Origin: Ianthella basta
Taxonomy: Eukaryota; Porifera; Demospongiae; Verongiida; Ianthellidae
Length of the DNA: 64,000 nt
NCBI GenBank assembly: GCA_964019415.1
Contig: OZ025882.1
Coordinates: forward strand, 2,354,927-2,418,926
Direction of reading: 5' to 3'
Below, one piece after another: positions 19,801 to 29,472 of this stretch. Position 1 is the stretch's first letter. The number at the start of each line of letters is the position of its first letter. The position numbers and the translations under genes are program-made. Under the pieces are notes generated by a model that was given only the letters and a program-made list of their open reading frames with translations, was not told the DNA's origin and did no database searches.

Positions 19801-22800
19801 GATATCCTGCTAAAGGAGGTGGAAGAGGAGAAGTTACAGCAACAACAACAGTTGCAGGCATGTTGGGTACCAGTAAGATACAGACCTGATTTCTGTGAAC
19901 ATGTAAGTATATTATGTTGATGGAAAGGAGACCCCTTGGCTGCAAGAGTGGCGCAATAAAGCACCAGCAGTGAGCCAAATGGTAATGTGTGAGCCCTCCA
20001 AGTTCTGATTCCTAGCGTACAAAAGAAGTCTACTTATTCACAAAATTTTTAAGCATATTATACAAGGCTTCACCTCATGTTCGGACTTCACAAAACAAGC
20101 TTGTGAATTTGAAAGTTCTCACACCAGGGACATTCACAACAGATACGTCCACAATATATACATCCATGTATGCAAGTTGAGGTGTCAGCTGCATACTCTA
20201 GCCACTTCGGCATGTAGGAAAGGGAGCTGTGCCTTAATTGCATCACCACCGTGTGGTCGTGATGCAAGCATGGTGTAAGGATGGTACTGTGTTTCCAGAA
20301 AACACATTAAATGTTACACATGTCATCATCTACTGTACGCATGTAGTAGTAGAACCGGGAGGGATGCACATGTAGTCAGCATTACATAGAGGATGAAATT
20401 CTATAGCCACTTTCACCAATCTCTCTCTATATGCATGCACCAAGCATATTGAACTTCATGCACAGATCTTTCCAGACACATACCCCCCTTTCACACGACC
20501 ACTTTAAACTGATTTTGAAAGTGTTTTAATAATGGTTTAAGTTGATTGCCTTCACATGGGCATAAAGCGGTTCATGGGCAATGACATCAATGACATCATT
20601 ATTCAGTTGTTGCTTTAATAGAAAACTGAGTATGTAAGGCATATGACAGCGATAAAGAGGCTACTTAGAGAAAGAATAATGAATATAGTTATAAGTATAA
20701 TGACAAAGGATAATAATAAATGACAATAACATCATACCAAAACACCTATACAGAAATGAATAAATAATTAGAACAAGCAGATAATTCAGCAAAACCAACC
20801 AAACCTAAAAATCACACTACTCGCATTGAGCAGCAGAGTCCTCTCTGCAGTCCCGAGGATGGCCGCTGTGTTGCCACGTTAGACTGCCACTGCAATCTGC
20901 TGTAAGAAGTACTGATGGGACAGTGGCTTTGAAGTGTCAGCTGCAATCCACCTGCCAAAGTCCCTGAAGAAGTGGCCTGCCTCTGGCCCCATTGCCCCCA
21001 ACATCTCCACTGCTTTTGGAACAAAGAAATGGCTGGGGTCTAGATGGACATGTTTCTCCCTCTTCCTACGTTACATCTCTGCTGCCACTGTCCCAGCTTC
21101 CCTCGTTGCAAGCACTGCATAAGATGGCGCCAGGGTATCAGGGCATGTGACATCCCAGACCAACACTCTACCACCTCTCCAGTTGTTTGCTTAGTTGATT
21201 AAGCGTGAGGTTAATATGACGGTGGCTGCCTTCGTTTGTTGGGCAATTTGCTACCGTAGGCATAGAAGAAAACGTTAAAAAAGGAAAAGAATGATTGTAG
21301 CAAACAAATACAATTGCAAGCCTTTTAAGACCAATGCAATTACAAGCCTTTTAAGACCTACAGGAGCAGAATTATGCAGCATGCATCATTCTACACAAGC
21401 ACAAATATGCAGCTGCTTAGAACATGCATAAGGAGCTTGGCTGGCCTACTCTGGCCTCCAGGAGGGCGGCAAGTGAGGCTATGGCTATGTCCCTCAACGT
21501 CTCTGGCTGTGGACCCTTGTACTTGGCAGACTTGTTCTAGCCAGCTGCAAATGCTCACCAGCACAGGACAAGGTCTGCCTCTTCTGGAGGTTTTCACCTA
21601 CCTCAAGTTAGGACAGAAATAGGGAAGAAGTACTTTGTGTACAAAGGAACATGCAGATGGAATGCCCTTCCACCCAGCTTGGGAACAGGTGGAGCCACTG
21701 CCATCTGTTCACATCTATTGGCTTACGATCTTAAGAAATTGTTTCAAAGCATGAGTCATTTGTCTCTTTCCATGCATATTATAATATCTACGTATGTGGG
21801 CACATGCATTGATCTGGAGACACATCTCCAATCACATGCTTGTCTATAGTGGGAATGTTTCCAATAGATGAGGAAGTGATTGCCAAAGTTCATGACTTAA
21901 AATTCTTTGTTGTCATATTGTAGACCTCTTCTAGTGGAAAGATGAAAGGTTGGGACAGGAAGAAGAAAGGTGACAAGGAACTCAAGGAGGCAGCAAAAGT
22001 AAGGAGTAAGCAAACTGACAAGGAACCCAGGAGAGACAAAGCTGTTACTGATAATTCAATCAAGATCCTTATCTTGGGTGAGGATTAGTTGTGGTTCTTG
22101 TATATGTTACGCGCATACCTCCAATTGACCACTGGGCATTGGTACAGGATCTGTATACTTGCACTGTATGTGTGTGTATATGTCATTCACAGGAGCGGGG
22201 ATGTCAGGGAAGAGTACACTTATGAAGCAGATGAAGATTATCTATGGAGGTGGTTATCAGCGCAAAGAGTTGGAGAGCTACAAGGTGAGAAGGAGGGTAT
22301 GTTCCAGTGGGAGGGAGTGAAGTCTCAATGCAAGGAGCTTTAGGAGAACAATCATTTAGGTGGTTTTTGTGTGCATATTCCTAATCTATGGATGCAGTGG
22401 TCTTGACAGCACATCCTGGTCGGTAGCTGTAGTAAGGTACTGCATGTTAGGGTGTGTTCAACCGCACCGGGACCCATAACTCCTTTGTGTAGGTTGATTG
22501 TAGTATGTGCCATGCTAATGTGCAGTATACTAAGTCTATAGCAATAGAATAGCAAGTGGTAAGCTCTTTGTGTGGGTAGATGACTGCCTGGACGTGCTCA
22601 AGACTTCAGCATTTAGAGGATCAGTGTAGTTGCTATCAGCAAACAGGAGAAACCAGGTTTATATACTTTAGTGCCATGTTCCTCATCTGTTGGCTGTATT
22701 GGGTAAGAGTTTCTGTTGAGTGCATGAAGTAATGTTTGCCATTCCTTGTCTTAGATGCTGTACTATGGTTATAATTTTGTATGAATTGTCCGTATGATGC

Positions 22801-24729
22801 TGTTCATCACCGCCTTGTAGCACTGATCATGATTAACTCTTGTGAGGATTGATATAGAACAGTGTTGCTGAAAATTTAGTATATTCTATTTTACCACAGA
22901 GGTGACTTTGTGTGTGTAGCTACATACAGTTAGCCTCTATTGTTCTGTTTCAACAGCTACTGTAATATATTGCATAGTCAAATATCGTAGTAGACAATCG
23001 AAGAGTTGCTGAGAGAACATTTTCAAGTCACTGCTCTCTTTACTCCTTTCTACCTACAGAGCCTCATCTATGACAACCTCTTGATGTCAATGTGGACAGT
23101 CATCAAGGGAATGACCAAACTTGGCATTTCTCTGGCAAACCCAGGTAATGAGGTAAGGAGGATACTTGCAATATTGTCCGTCATCATCCCTTGTTTGTTG
23201 CCCTTATTTCAGTCTTTTTGAGGCCACCACACACTTGGCTGGGTGTGGGTCTAATTGCTGATAAAGTGCTTAGCTTTGTCTCATGCTTACAACCTGAATA
23301 TACTGTATATACTGTATATGTTACGCGTATACCTCCAACCATACCCACGCACACCTCATGCCAGCCTTCCTATTCCACTTCCTATTTCTTCGTGCAACAC
23401 CAGCACCTGCTCTCTTCAACTTGATATGATAATATACCTCCATCATTAAACTCTCCTTCCTTTCTTCCACCCAAGAAATACGCTGAGGCTGTTGTGAAGT
23501 ACCCCACACCCATCCCAGCTGGGGGATGTCTGCCTGAAGAGCTGGTGGTGGCCATCAAGGCACTATGGGGAGATGGCGGAGTGCAAGAGGCTTTCAAGAG
23601 GGCCTATGAGTACCAGCTGAATGACTCTGCACCATAGTGAGTGTGGGTGGGGTGGTATAAATGTTGTGGTTTAGTAAAGCTTATTTTAGCACTGTATCTA
23701 GTACACGTCAACCCTTCCAATGTCCTTTTCCAGCAACTTCTCACTCAGTAACAATCCTGGCTGTGTCTTTGTGTAAGCATGTGCTTCCTCATGCTATGAG
23801 TACTTGGATGAGGCCATCCTATCTGAGTACCCTATCACAATAAAGGGTACAGACTGTTCAAGTTTTATGTATTCTACAGTTGGTAAAAATGTTAAAATGA
23901 CAGCTTTTCCTACATCGATTATGGCCTAGTCTAACATATAATGTTGGTTTAAACTGTCTCCGTCTTCCACCTCACATGACTGTCCTTCTGATGATGGTGC
24001 ATGTTGAAGTCTTCTTATATTGTTCTGTGCAGCTTCCTCCAGGAGATGGGCAGAATCCTGTCTGCTGATTACCTCCCCAATGAGCAAGATGTGCTCAGGT
24101 CCAGAGTACTCACAACAGGTGTCATTGAGACATCGTTCCATGTCAACAAGCTGATCTATCGGTTGGTGGATGTTGGAGGAGTGCGGTCTGAGAGGAGAAA
24201 GTGGATCCAGTGTTTTGATGATGTCAGAGCCGTGCTGTTTATCTGTGCTCTCAGTGGATATGACATGACACTGTTTGAAGACGGCAAGACAGTAAATTAC
24301 CTGTATTTTGTGTGTGCATACAGTATGTGTGCGTGTCAGTGCATGTGTGCATACATGTGCCATGTGTGTGTGTGTGTGTGTGCAGTGCATGTGTGTACCT
24401 TTGTGTGTGCCCAGCCTGTGTGTGCATAGTATACTACATTGCAATGGATCATTTGATTCTTTACCAAATTGCTGTGTGGATGAGGGTGCAATCAATGATT
24501 TGAGAGATGATGTATAGTATTAAGAGGCATGTACTGTATGTACGTATAATTATTGCAACTTGCACTGTGTGGTGGTGTACCATGGGGTGGTGGAGGTACG
24601 CAGTGTGCCATGGGGTGGTGGTGGTACGTGGTGCACCATGGGGTGGTGGAGGTACGTGGTGCACCATGGGGTAGTGGAGGTATATACGTACGTGATGGTA
24701 ATGGTGTTGATATTATTGTACGTACTGTA

Positions 24730-24764
<35 letters not shown>

Positions 24765-27552
24765 TGTAATATAATTATGCATTCAATCAAATGGGGACAA
24801 GAAGTGAACAGAAATATGAAGTGTACAGTGAATACAATTACATACTATTACATACCAACATACATACCAATTACATACATATAATTATGTATATATTTAA
24901 CAATAAGATACGTGTTATTATGCATGCAGCAGACAAAAACGAAAGACAGATATGCATGACATTAATTGTACAATCATACTGATCAATTAAATCAAATAAA
25001 ATCAATGAACCATTTATTAATATTATTATTATTTTTTATTGTGGATGTGTTAATTAAAATAACCTATAGCTTGATTGTGCCACATATTAATATGAATGTA
25101 CATGAGTAGCTGTTAACATTGCTTGTTATCAGTGACACTATGTTATCTATGATCGTATTGTCAGGGTCACTATGGCAGAAGTTAGGATTGATATGTTACT
25201 TTGTATACTGCTGTGTGTGTACTTGGACCTTTGTGTCACTGATGTACTTGGAATTCCACATACACATGTACTGTACCTTTGATGTTAGTTTGAATTTTCT
25301 GTCATGCATGCACTGTGTATATACATGTGTACACATGCACTCCTACAGTGTTTAAATATATTTTACTAACTGCTAATATTGTATGCATGTGTATATTTCC
25401 CAGAACCGTCTAGAGGAGTCCCTGAACCTGTTCCAAGCCATATGCAACAACAAGTTCTTCACAAAGACAACAATGGTAAGCTCATTGCCTTTACAAAGAA
25501 TCACCTTCATTTGCAAAGTTTGTGTAACTTACATAAAACATTAACTAGTTAGTTGTTAGCAGCTAATAATCTAAACTCTCCCAATGCTTCAGAATTGTAA
25601 CCTTACGTATATAATCTGGGGAAGCCTTTAGCCAGTAGGCTACAATTCCAGGCATCCAGTGAGCATGCTCATACACATACGCATGTACACCAGTGAATCA
25701 TGCAGTCTGTAGCTCAGTTTGTAACTCTATAGCCATTCAGTGGGCAGTGAGCTGACAGTAGGAAGTGCTGCCAATTGAATACTAGCTTGACCCTTACTAC
25801 TGGGATCCCATATACAGTATAGTCTTGGCACTTGAAGTTTGAATCTTTGACCCCGCCAAGTCCACCAGTACAGTTTCTACCACGAAACATCAGTATAAGT
25901 ACACACATCCTAGGGACCATTAGATGTCCCTGGGATATTACTTATACTTTGTTCTGGGTGCCTTGAGATGTAGTCTTCAGGCTAAAGTTTTTTTTCATCA
26001 GGTGAAATAAAATATCCTGGTCCTGATCCTGTGTGTTCTGGGTGCCTTGTGAAGTAGTCTGATCCTGTGTGTGTGCAGATCCTGATCTTGAACAAAATGG
26101 ACATCTTCCGGGATAAGATCATGCATTCAGGGCGCCATCTCAGAACATACTTTCTTCAGTATCAAGGTGTGTGCATATGTGTATGGCATGTGCATAGACT
26201 GGGTGCGTGTGCATGTGCCAGTATTTGCAAATAATGGGACTGGTACCTGTTACCAGCTCTCTCGATTGGTACAGACCTTTTTGAATCACTTGTTCACACC
26301 AGTACTGGTATCCAGGGAAACGCTTGCACGTCATTATACGGATTCATACGCATACTTACAGTATAATTGCAAAAACTAGTGGTTGACATAGATTGTGAAC
26401 TAGAGATTTTATTCAGCAATACTGCTCATGTTCATGTATAATACCATGATTTCTACTCTGGTACCCAGTGCCCAGTGTGGACAACCAACCTGAAAACGTC
26501 TGTACATAGACAGTGCTTCACATGCTAGCTTCATTCAAAGGAGACTATATAATCTAGCAAGCTAGAACCTTCTCTGCACCCTAGTGCTTACATAATTGTA
26601 AAAATACTGCAGAGAAAGTTGATTTAATCAGCTACCTGAAATGAGGATTGGGCCTTCAGCCGTCCTGAATCAAGTCAACTAGATGCATTATGTATTTGTT
26701 TCCACTTGTAATGAATGGGACAGACAAGCTTGTGGCTGAATTAGTGTACAGCAAAGACTATCAAGAGTGACCATGCCTGTGAGGGCAGAAGGACATATAT
26801 ACAGAATACTGTATGGCCAGTACTTGACAGGGTATCTATTTTGGCAGATTGGCAGTTTGAGAGTAATCCACCAGTATTTTCAACCACCAATAATTGTTTA
26901 CCATTATATGGCTTAAGGTTTACCCACTGCCAAAGTTTATCCCACGTAATGGCCATGGAATAATCCACCAAACTAAGTTCCTGCCAAAGGTTTTGGTCAT
27001 ATGGTATGAAGATGGTGACTCAAACTGCATTAATTGTTGCGTAAATGTTCAACTTCTATTCCAGAGATATCGGAAATAGGCAAACGTACTAGGCTGAGTT
27101 ACTTCATGAAAAGGCCACACTGCAGTGCATGTGGGATTGATGAATGCTTTTGTGTATAACTGGAGATCTTGAGATGACACTAGATGATGAAACTGAGTGT
27201 CTGGTTAGCCATTCTAATGGATTTGCTTGGTCTGAACACCTTGCACAGAGACAGCATGGTATAGTGCTGTCTGTGTGGGGATGGTTAGATTACACTGTGC
27301 TCTGTACTATCTGAAGTGCTCACATGTAGGTCAGTGCACGTGGTATTAACTTCCTGCGCAGGCCCTGACCGTGATGTTGACTCAGCTAGAAAGTTCATTG
27401 AAGGCGAGTTCAAGGCACGCAACCACAACAAAGACAAGATCATCTATAGCCTTTTCACAACAGCCACTGATATCAGCAACGTCCAGGTGGTTTTTAAGGT
27501 TGTATTTGATACCATCATCAAGGAGAACCTGGAGGCAGCACAGCCGATCTGA
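15960..27552 (+). CDS. Kinase/coiled-coil/G-alpha fusion protein B (12 exons, about 771 aa)
   Basis: Exons: 15960-16883, 18617-18700, 18862-18942, 19741-19857, 21924-22077, 22193-22284, 23060-23152, 23476-23636, 24033-24291, 25404-25475, 26079-26166, 27362-27552. The total is 2316 nt in one frame. The first four junctions are all phase 0, and the G-alpha part has the same exon lengths and phases as G-alpha A. Domains are kinase about 13-300, coiled coil about 309-402, basic linker 403-453, G-alpha 454-771. The protein should phosphorylate Ser/Thr or Tyr and bind GTP. P-loop is GAGMSGKST, switch I has R593, switch II is DVGGVR with Val619 at the catalytic Gln position, and the base motif is NKMD (684-687). 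Without MGxxxC there is no lipid anchor at the G-alpha start. No RNA evidence was available, so a two-gene reading is possible but less likely because paralogue C repeats the structure. Confidence 0.78.
16884..18616 (+). other. Intron 1 of fusion gene B
   Basis: A 1.7-kb intron holding the 17.65-18.07 kb inverted repeat. An 80-codon plus-strand frame at 17220-17462 has no recognisable domain, and I do not call it a gene. Confidence 0.6.
17651..18070. repeat. Large hairpin with an internal direct repeat
   Basis: 17858-17901 is a perfect 44-bp reverse complement of 17944-17987. The pairing continues with 17820-17854 against 17998-18032, and more loosely outward to about 17700 and 18070. A 45-bp direct repeat starting TGATCGGAATGCAGTGGGAG occurs at 17651-17695 and 17911-17955, the second copy forming the loop and part of one arm. 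There is no coding capacity. It is a foldback element or hairpin-RNA source. Confidence 0.75.
18617..19857 (+). CDS. Coiled-coil exons of fusion gene B
   Basis: Three phase-0 exons (18617-18700, 18862-18942, 19741-19857; 28, 27 and 39 codons) encode charged, Gln-rich heptad-like sequence, for example '[15 protein letters not shown]' and '[17 protein letters not shown]'. This suggests a dimerising spacer between kinase and G-alpha. The second and third exons share a 'KEKD.LLKE' repeat, so they probably arose by exon duplication. The last exon would use a GC donor (CAG|GCATGT). A GTAAGA donor 15 nt further on at 19873 also keeps the frame in this copy. Confidence 0.7.
20500..21370. other. Intronic insertion-like stretch
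   Basis: Part of the intron between the coiled coil and linker exons, without any counterpart I can see in gene C. It has an AT-rich half, then a more GC-rich half (20810-21180). Two frames there (plus 20934-21122, minus 20812-21024) overlap each other and show no known domain. A 22-bp direct repeat built on 'CAAGCCTTTTAAGACC' lies at 21310-21360. Probably old transposon sequence. Confidence 0.35.
21924..27552 (+). CDS. Linker plus G-alpha exons of fusion gene B
   Basis: Eight exons matching G-alpha A exon for exon. The first (21924-22077) corresponds to G-alpha A exon 1 but begins with an acceptor in place of the ATG and MGNC lipidation site. It encodes a Lys-rich linker ending IKILILG. The Ras-like and helical domains are complete. 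The C-terminus is ENLEAAQPI, similar in place to the receptor-contacting tail of canonical subunits but with an unfamiliar sequence. Catalytic Gln is Val and the P-loop Glu is Met, while Lys, Ser and Thr of GKST, the switch-I R-V-x-T-T-G and K-W-I-Q-C-F are retained. This predicts nucleotide binding with poor hydrolysis. Confidence 0.85.
24581..24692. repeat. 28-bp minisatellite, 4 units
   Basis: Four units beginning CATGGGGTGGTGGAGGTACG in intron 9 of gene B (the fourth incomplete). The equivalent intron of gene C (near 52727-52750) has about one degenerate unit. Confidence 0.85.
24729..24762. repeat. (TTA)n microsatellite
   Basis: About ten TTA/ATT units in intron 9 of fusion gene B, beside the minisatellite. 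Confidence 0.9.
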
Positions 27553-28204
27553 TTGAGAGTACACATATTCTTGCACTGAGCTGTTGTGTACATGGATAAT
27601 TATGTAGAGTTTGTATCTGTATTGTGTAGGATCTGCTGTGTATGCCATGTGTACCTGCATGCACCTTGCTACATATATTAAGGTATATTCGGTTTAGCTT
27701 GATTCCAAGTTTTGAGTGCATGTGGGTAACATTGTACTAGTTGTGAGAGTGTATGTTATACTTTTAATGCAGTATAAATACAATTTGAAAATAATTACAG
27801 AAGAGAGCAAATAATAATGTACTAAGTCTTGCAATTATTACAAGGACATAACTTCAGAGCTGCATGCAACTGTATATCAATGCACAGTTACATACAGTAC
27901 AGTATTATATTGCTCTGAACTGGGAGCTATACACCCACTGATCTACAGATCAAAAGAGAGTGACAGTGACAGTTGATTATAATTATACAATTCATATTAT
28001 AGCAGAGTCTTGATACTGCTAGTCTTGATGCATGTCTCCCCATGGAATCCTTTGTAACAAAGACAGACATGCTGCATGCACAGCAAGGTGTACAACAGTG
28101 GAGCTACCCATGTACTGGACACATGCAACCCATCATACGTACACACATCCTATAGTACCAGTTTTTATAGGCAGCTATACAGTGATACATTAAATTTACA
28201 ATTC
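27553..28204. other. 3' flank of fusion gene B
   Basis: No gene is seen. The stretch from about 27780 to 28000 is paralogous to 56130-56330 downstream of fusion gene C (shared 'cttcagagctgcatgcaact'), so the segmental duplication extends past both stop codons. Confidence 0.65.
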
Positions 28205-28424
28205 CTAGTTAGCTATATTAATCACCATGGAGGGCTGGTCCAGGTCCCAGGCCTTATCCTGACCAAAGGTGCCAATGTAGTGTCCCTTCAGAGTCCAGAG
28301 ACGTACAGTGGCATCCGCTGAGGACGAGAGGACCAGTGGCTCCCTCTCCTGACAGATCAGCTGTAGGGAGGTCACCTCTGTGCATATAGCTAGTGTGTGC
28401 CAACCGTGCAAGCCACCTGTTGTC
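28205..28424 (-). CDS. WD40-repeat terminal exon (partial gene)
   Basis: A minus-strand exon after the acceptor GTGTAG (boundary 28424/28425), open for 72 codons to a stop. It encodes one WD40 unit with 'LVLSSSADATVRLWTLKGHYIGTFGQ', the canonical S-S-S-x-D-x-x-V-R-L-W core, then 'KAWDLDQPSMV'. The trailing 'GTFGQ...W.L' reminds me of WDR49/CFAP337-type cilia-linked WD40 proteins, but that assignment is weak. No further exons were recognised upstream on the minus strand, so it may be the last exon of a long gene or an orphan relic. Confidence 0.5.
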
Positions 28425-28927
28425 CTACACAATTATAACTAATCATGATGGCAACCAGTGACCATCTCCCCTTCATTTATCCCTTTGGGCTCATCAGTTT
28501 GGCATACTGACCAGTTGATGCTGGATGGTTGGTTGCATGCTTCCACATATCCACTATGTATATTATATAAACACTTGTGGGTATTACTATAAAGCAGACA
28601 AGGGAGGATACAGTCAAAACGCTGTGAGTGACATTTTGTTGTAAAGACGTGATTGGTCACAGTGACCTGTTGAGACACTAATACTAATGTAGCCGAGTGG
28701 TAGGTGTATATACCCAGTACCAGTGATTAACTGTCATATGTGCCTCGATCCCAGCACTAGCACTAGCAACTTGCAACTCCCCACCCCCCCTTTGTCTTGT
28801 CTGACACAAGGAGCTGGGTGGTCTTTTACAGACTGTGAATTGGGGGAGCTAACAGGAATATTAATTCCCAAAAGTCACTAACCATTGCATTATAATAAGC
28901 CTCTGTTCTTCTTTATCTGCTTGACAG

Positions 28928-29472
28928 CCGTTGCAAAGACATACATATCAATACAACCTGTCAGACCAGACCATTTACTGTGAGTTGCTATATGCTTGGA
29001 ATAGTCAATAGACTATAGCCTAAGGATTTGACTGTATGACTGTATTGAGCTTAATTTGCACTGACATTTATAACCTGCTGACCAATTGTATCAACTAAAC
29101 TGTTGCTACTTTAATTGTGTTATGGTACATTATTATACATCTGCAGTGTGTGAGGAATGACCAGTTGTGGACGGCATGGCTGCGTTCACTGTCTGTGTGT
29201 TGGCTTGTATATATTGCTAATCGCTTGCTCCAGTATGTACTTGTGTGTTAATGAGATTCATGGATTGCCATGAGTGTGCATTGAGCATGTTTAGTGTTAC
29301 AGCATGCTTATGAACATGGAAATGTATGTGGTTGAGGCTGCTTAGAGATGCCTTGTACACATGTACCCATGCACTCATGCTTGCTAAAGAAGATAACTGT
29401 GCAACAGAGAAGTTTGTCAGCTTTGGCCTCCCACTTAATGAGCTGCTGATTGTCAGAGAGACGCAGCTGTTA
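28928..29472 (+). other. Possible exons of an unidentified plus-strand gene
   Basis: 28928-28979 is bounded by TTGACAG and GTGAGT and reads 'VAKTYISIQPVRPDHLL'. A piece near 29149-29195 reads 'VRNDQLWTAWLRSL'. 29390-29472 is bounded by GCTAAAG and GTGAGT and reads 'EKFVSFGLPLNELLIVRETQ'. The last vaguely resembles the start of GRAM domains ('F-x-L-P-x-x-E-x-L'), which is only a hint. The second and third pieces are repeated in decayed form at 63050-63095 and 63298-63360. Confidence 0.25.

Noticed and set aside
20812-21122. Overlapping plus and minus frames in gene B intron 4
   Set aside because: Mutually antisense, no domain and no splice support. Noted only as an intronic insertion.
21637-21849. 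Frame with 'WNALPPSLG...LKKLFQ', like the tail of LINE reverse transcriptases
   Set aside because: Only about 30 residues are suggestive and no RT motifs lie upstream. Too weak to call an element.
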